Shown here piece by piece: positions 63,793 through 64,000 of a stretch of DNA of 64,000 bases; within the stretch, counting starts at the first letter, position 1; the number at the start of each line of letters is the position of its first letter. This DNA comes from Silvibacterium acidisoli (GTDB lineage: Bacteria; Acidobacteriota; Terriglobia; Terriglobales; Acidobacteriaceae), in assembly GCA_022870745.1 (NCBI GenBank), contig CP085323.1, forward strand, positions 1,736,001-1,800,000, read 5' to 3'. The translations under genes were made by a program, and so were the position numbers. The notes under the pieces are model-generated. The model was not told where the DNA came from, did no database searches, and worked only from the letters and a program-made list of their open reading frames with translations.

Positions 63793-64000
63793 AACCTCGA
63801 AAGCCGTGCGGTGCTTGCTTAGCCGCAGTTCAGCCGAATGAGAACTCCTTCACAAAAATTACCGCTTGCGGCTCCCGCGTCCGCAGCATGAGTGCGGAAT
63901 GACGGGGTGCTACATACATCGTTCCGGGAGAGAACAGGCCCGGAGATCGTTCTTACTGCAAAACGTGCACGGCCAGTGTCATCAAACGGTGCCCGATACC
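63793..64000. other. Upstream region of the multi-SLBB export gene (window end)
   Basis: No gene is visible in these 208 bases. They should contain the minus-strand promoter of the export/rhamnose operon, but no clear -35/-10 or -24/-12 element was seen. A GAGG sits very close to the ATG at 63792. Confidence 0.45.

Noticed and set aside
1-64000. tRNA, rRNA, insertion sequences or prophage genes
   Set aside because: Intergenic gaps are short, and no cloverleaf, rRNA core, transposase or integrase motif was recognised by reading.

Overview
The window is a dense, high-GC bacterial chromosome segment dominated by exopolysaccharide (EPS) genes. The mix of secreted legume-lectin/chitobiase-type repeats, Y_Y_Y beta-propeller sensors, several glycosyltransferases and repeated SLBB export proteins suggests an acidobacterium of the Terriglobia/Acidobacteriaceae type. 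That assignment is an inference from gene style, not from a marker gene. No rRNA, tRNA, CRISPR array or transposase was recognised.

Layout. 1-492 is the end of an ATP-grasp ligase gene. 504-28116 is an accessory EPS region. It holds two paralogous Wzy-like membrane proteins (504-2111 and 16027-17412), a third ligase/polymerase-like protein, two paralogous secreted glycosidase-like proteins (one with duplicated lectin modules), glycosyltransferases of types GT4, GT2, ALG5-like and GT39-like, acyltransferases, an SGNH esterase, an alpha/beta hydrolase and a beta-propeller diguanylate cyclase. It ends with a six-gene minus-strand operon headed by a sigma-54 enhancer-binding protein whose receiver domain has lost its acidic residues.

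28117-28586 is a divergent control region with a near-perfect sigma-54 -24/-12 element and inverted repeats placed like enhancer sites. It faces a plus-strand gene train of about 21 kb (28587-50280): small XRE regulator, NusG paralog, WecG/TagA transferase fused to a STAS domain, processive GT2, Wza-like exporter, Wzc-like protein with a broken Walker A, a giant PKS/NRPS with an aminotransferase, a second NRPS protein ending in a thioesterase with Cys in place of Ser, an Sfp-type phosphopantetheinyl transferase and a GT39-like membrane protein. The unusual point is this beta-aminoacyl-peptide assembly line built into an EPS export operon with its own activating enzyme, a putative processive antiterminator and a sigma-54 switch.

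50316-54433 carries a secreted M1 peptidase, a secreted GH13 alpha-glucosidase and an unknown secreted protein. 54435-56235 is gatC-gatA. 56804-57544 encodes the sugar-phosphate transferase that starts polysaccharide repeat synthesis. 57582-60962 is a tightly overlapping rfbB-rfbA-rfbC-rfbD operon for dTDP-L-rhamnose, and 60985-63792 is a large multi-SLBB export protein.

Working model (inference). dTDP-rhamnose and other sugars are assembled on a lipid carrier started by the sugar transferase, extended by the glycosyltransferases, polymerised by the Wzy-like proteins and exported through the SLBB proteins. The PKS/NRPS makes a small acylated beta-amino/valine product that is either co-secreted or attached to the polymer.
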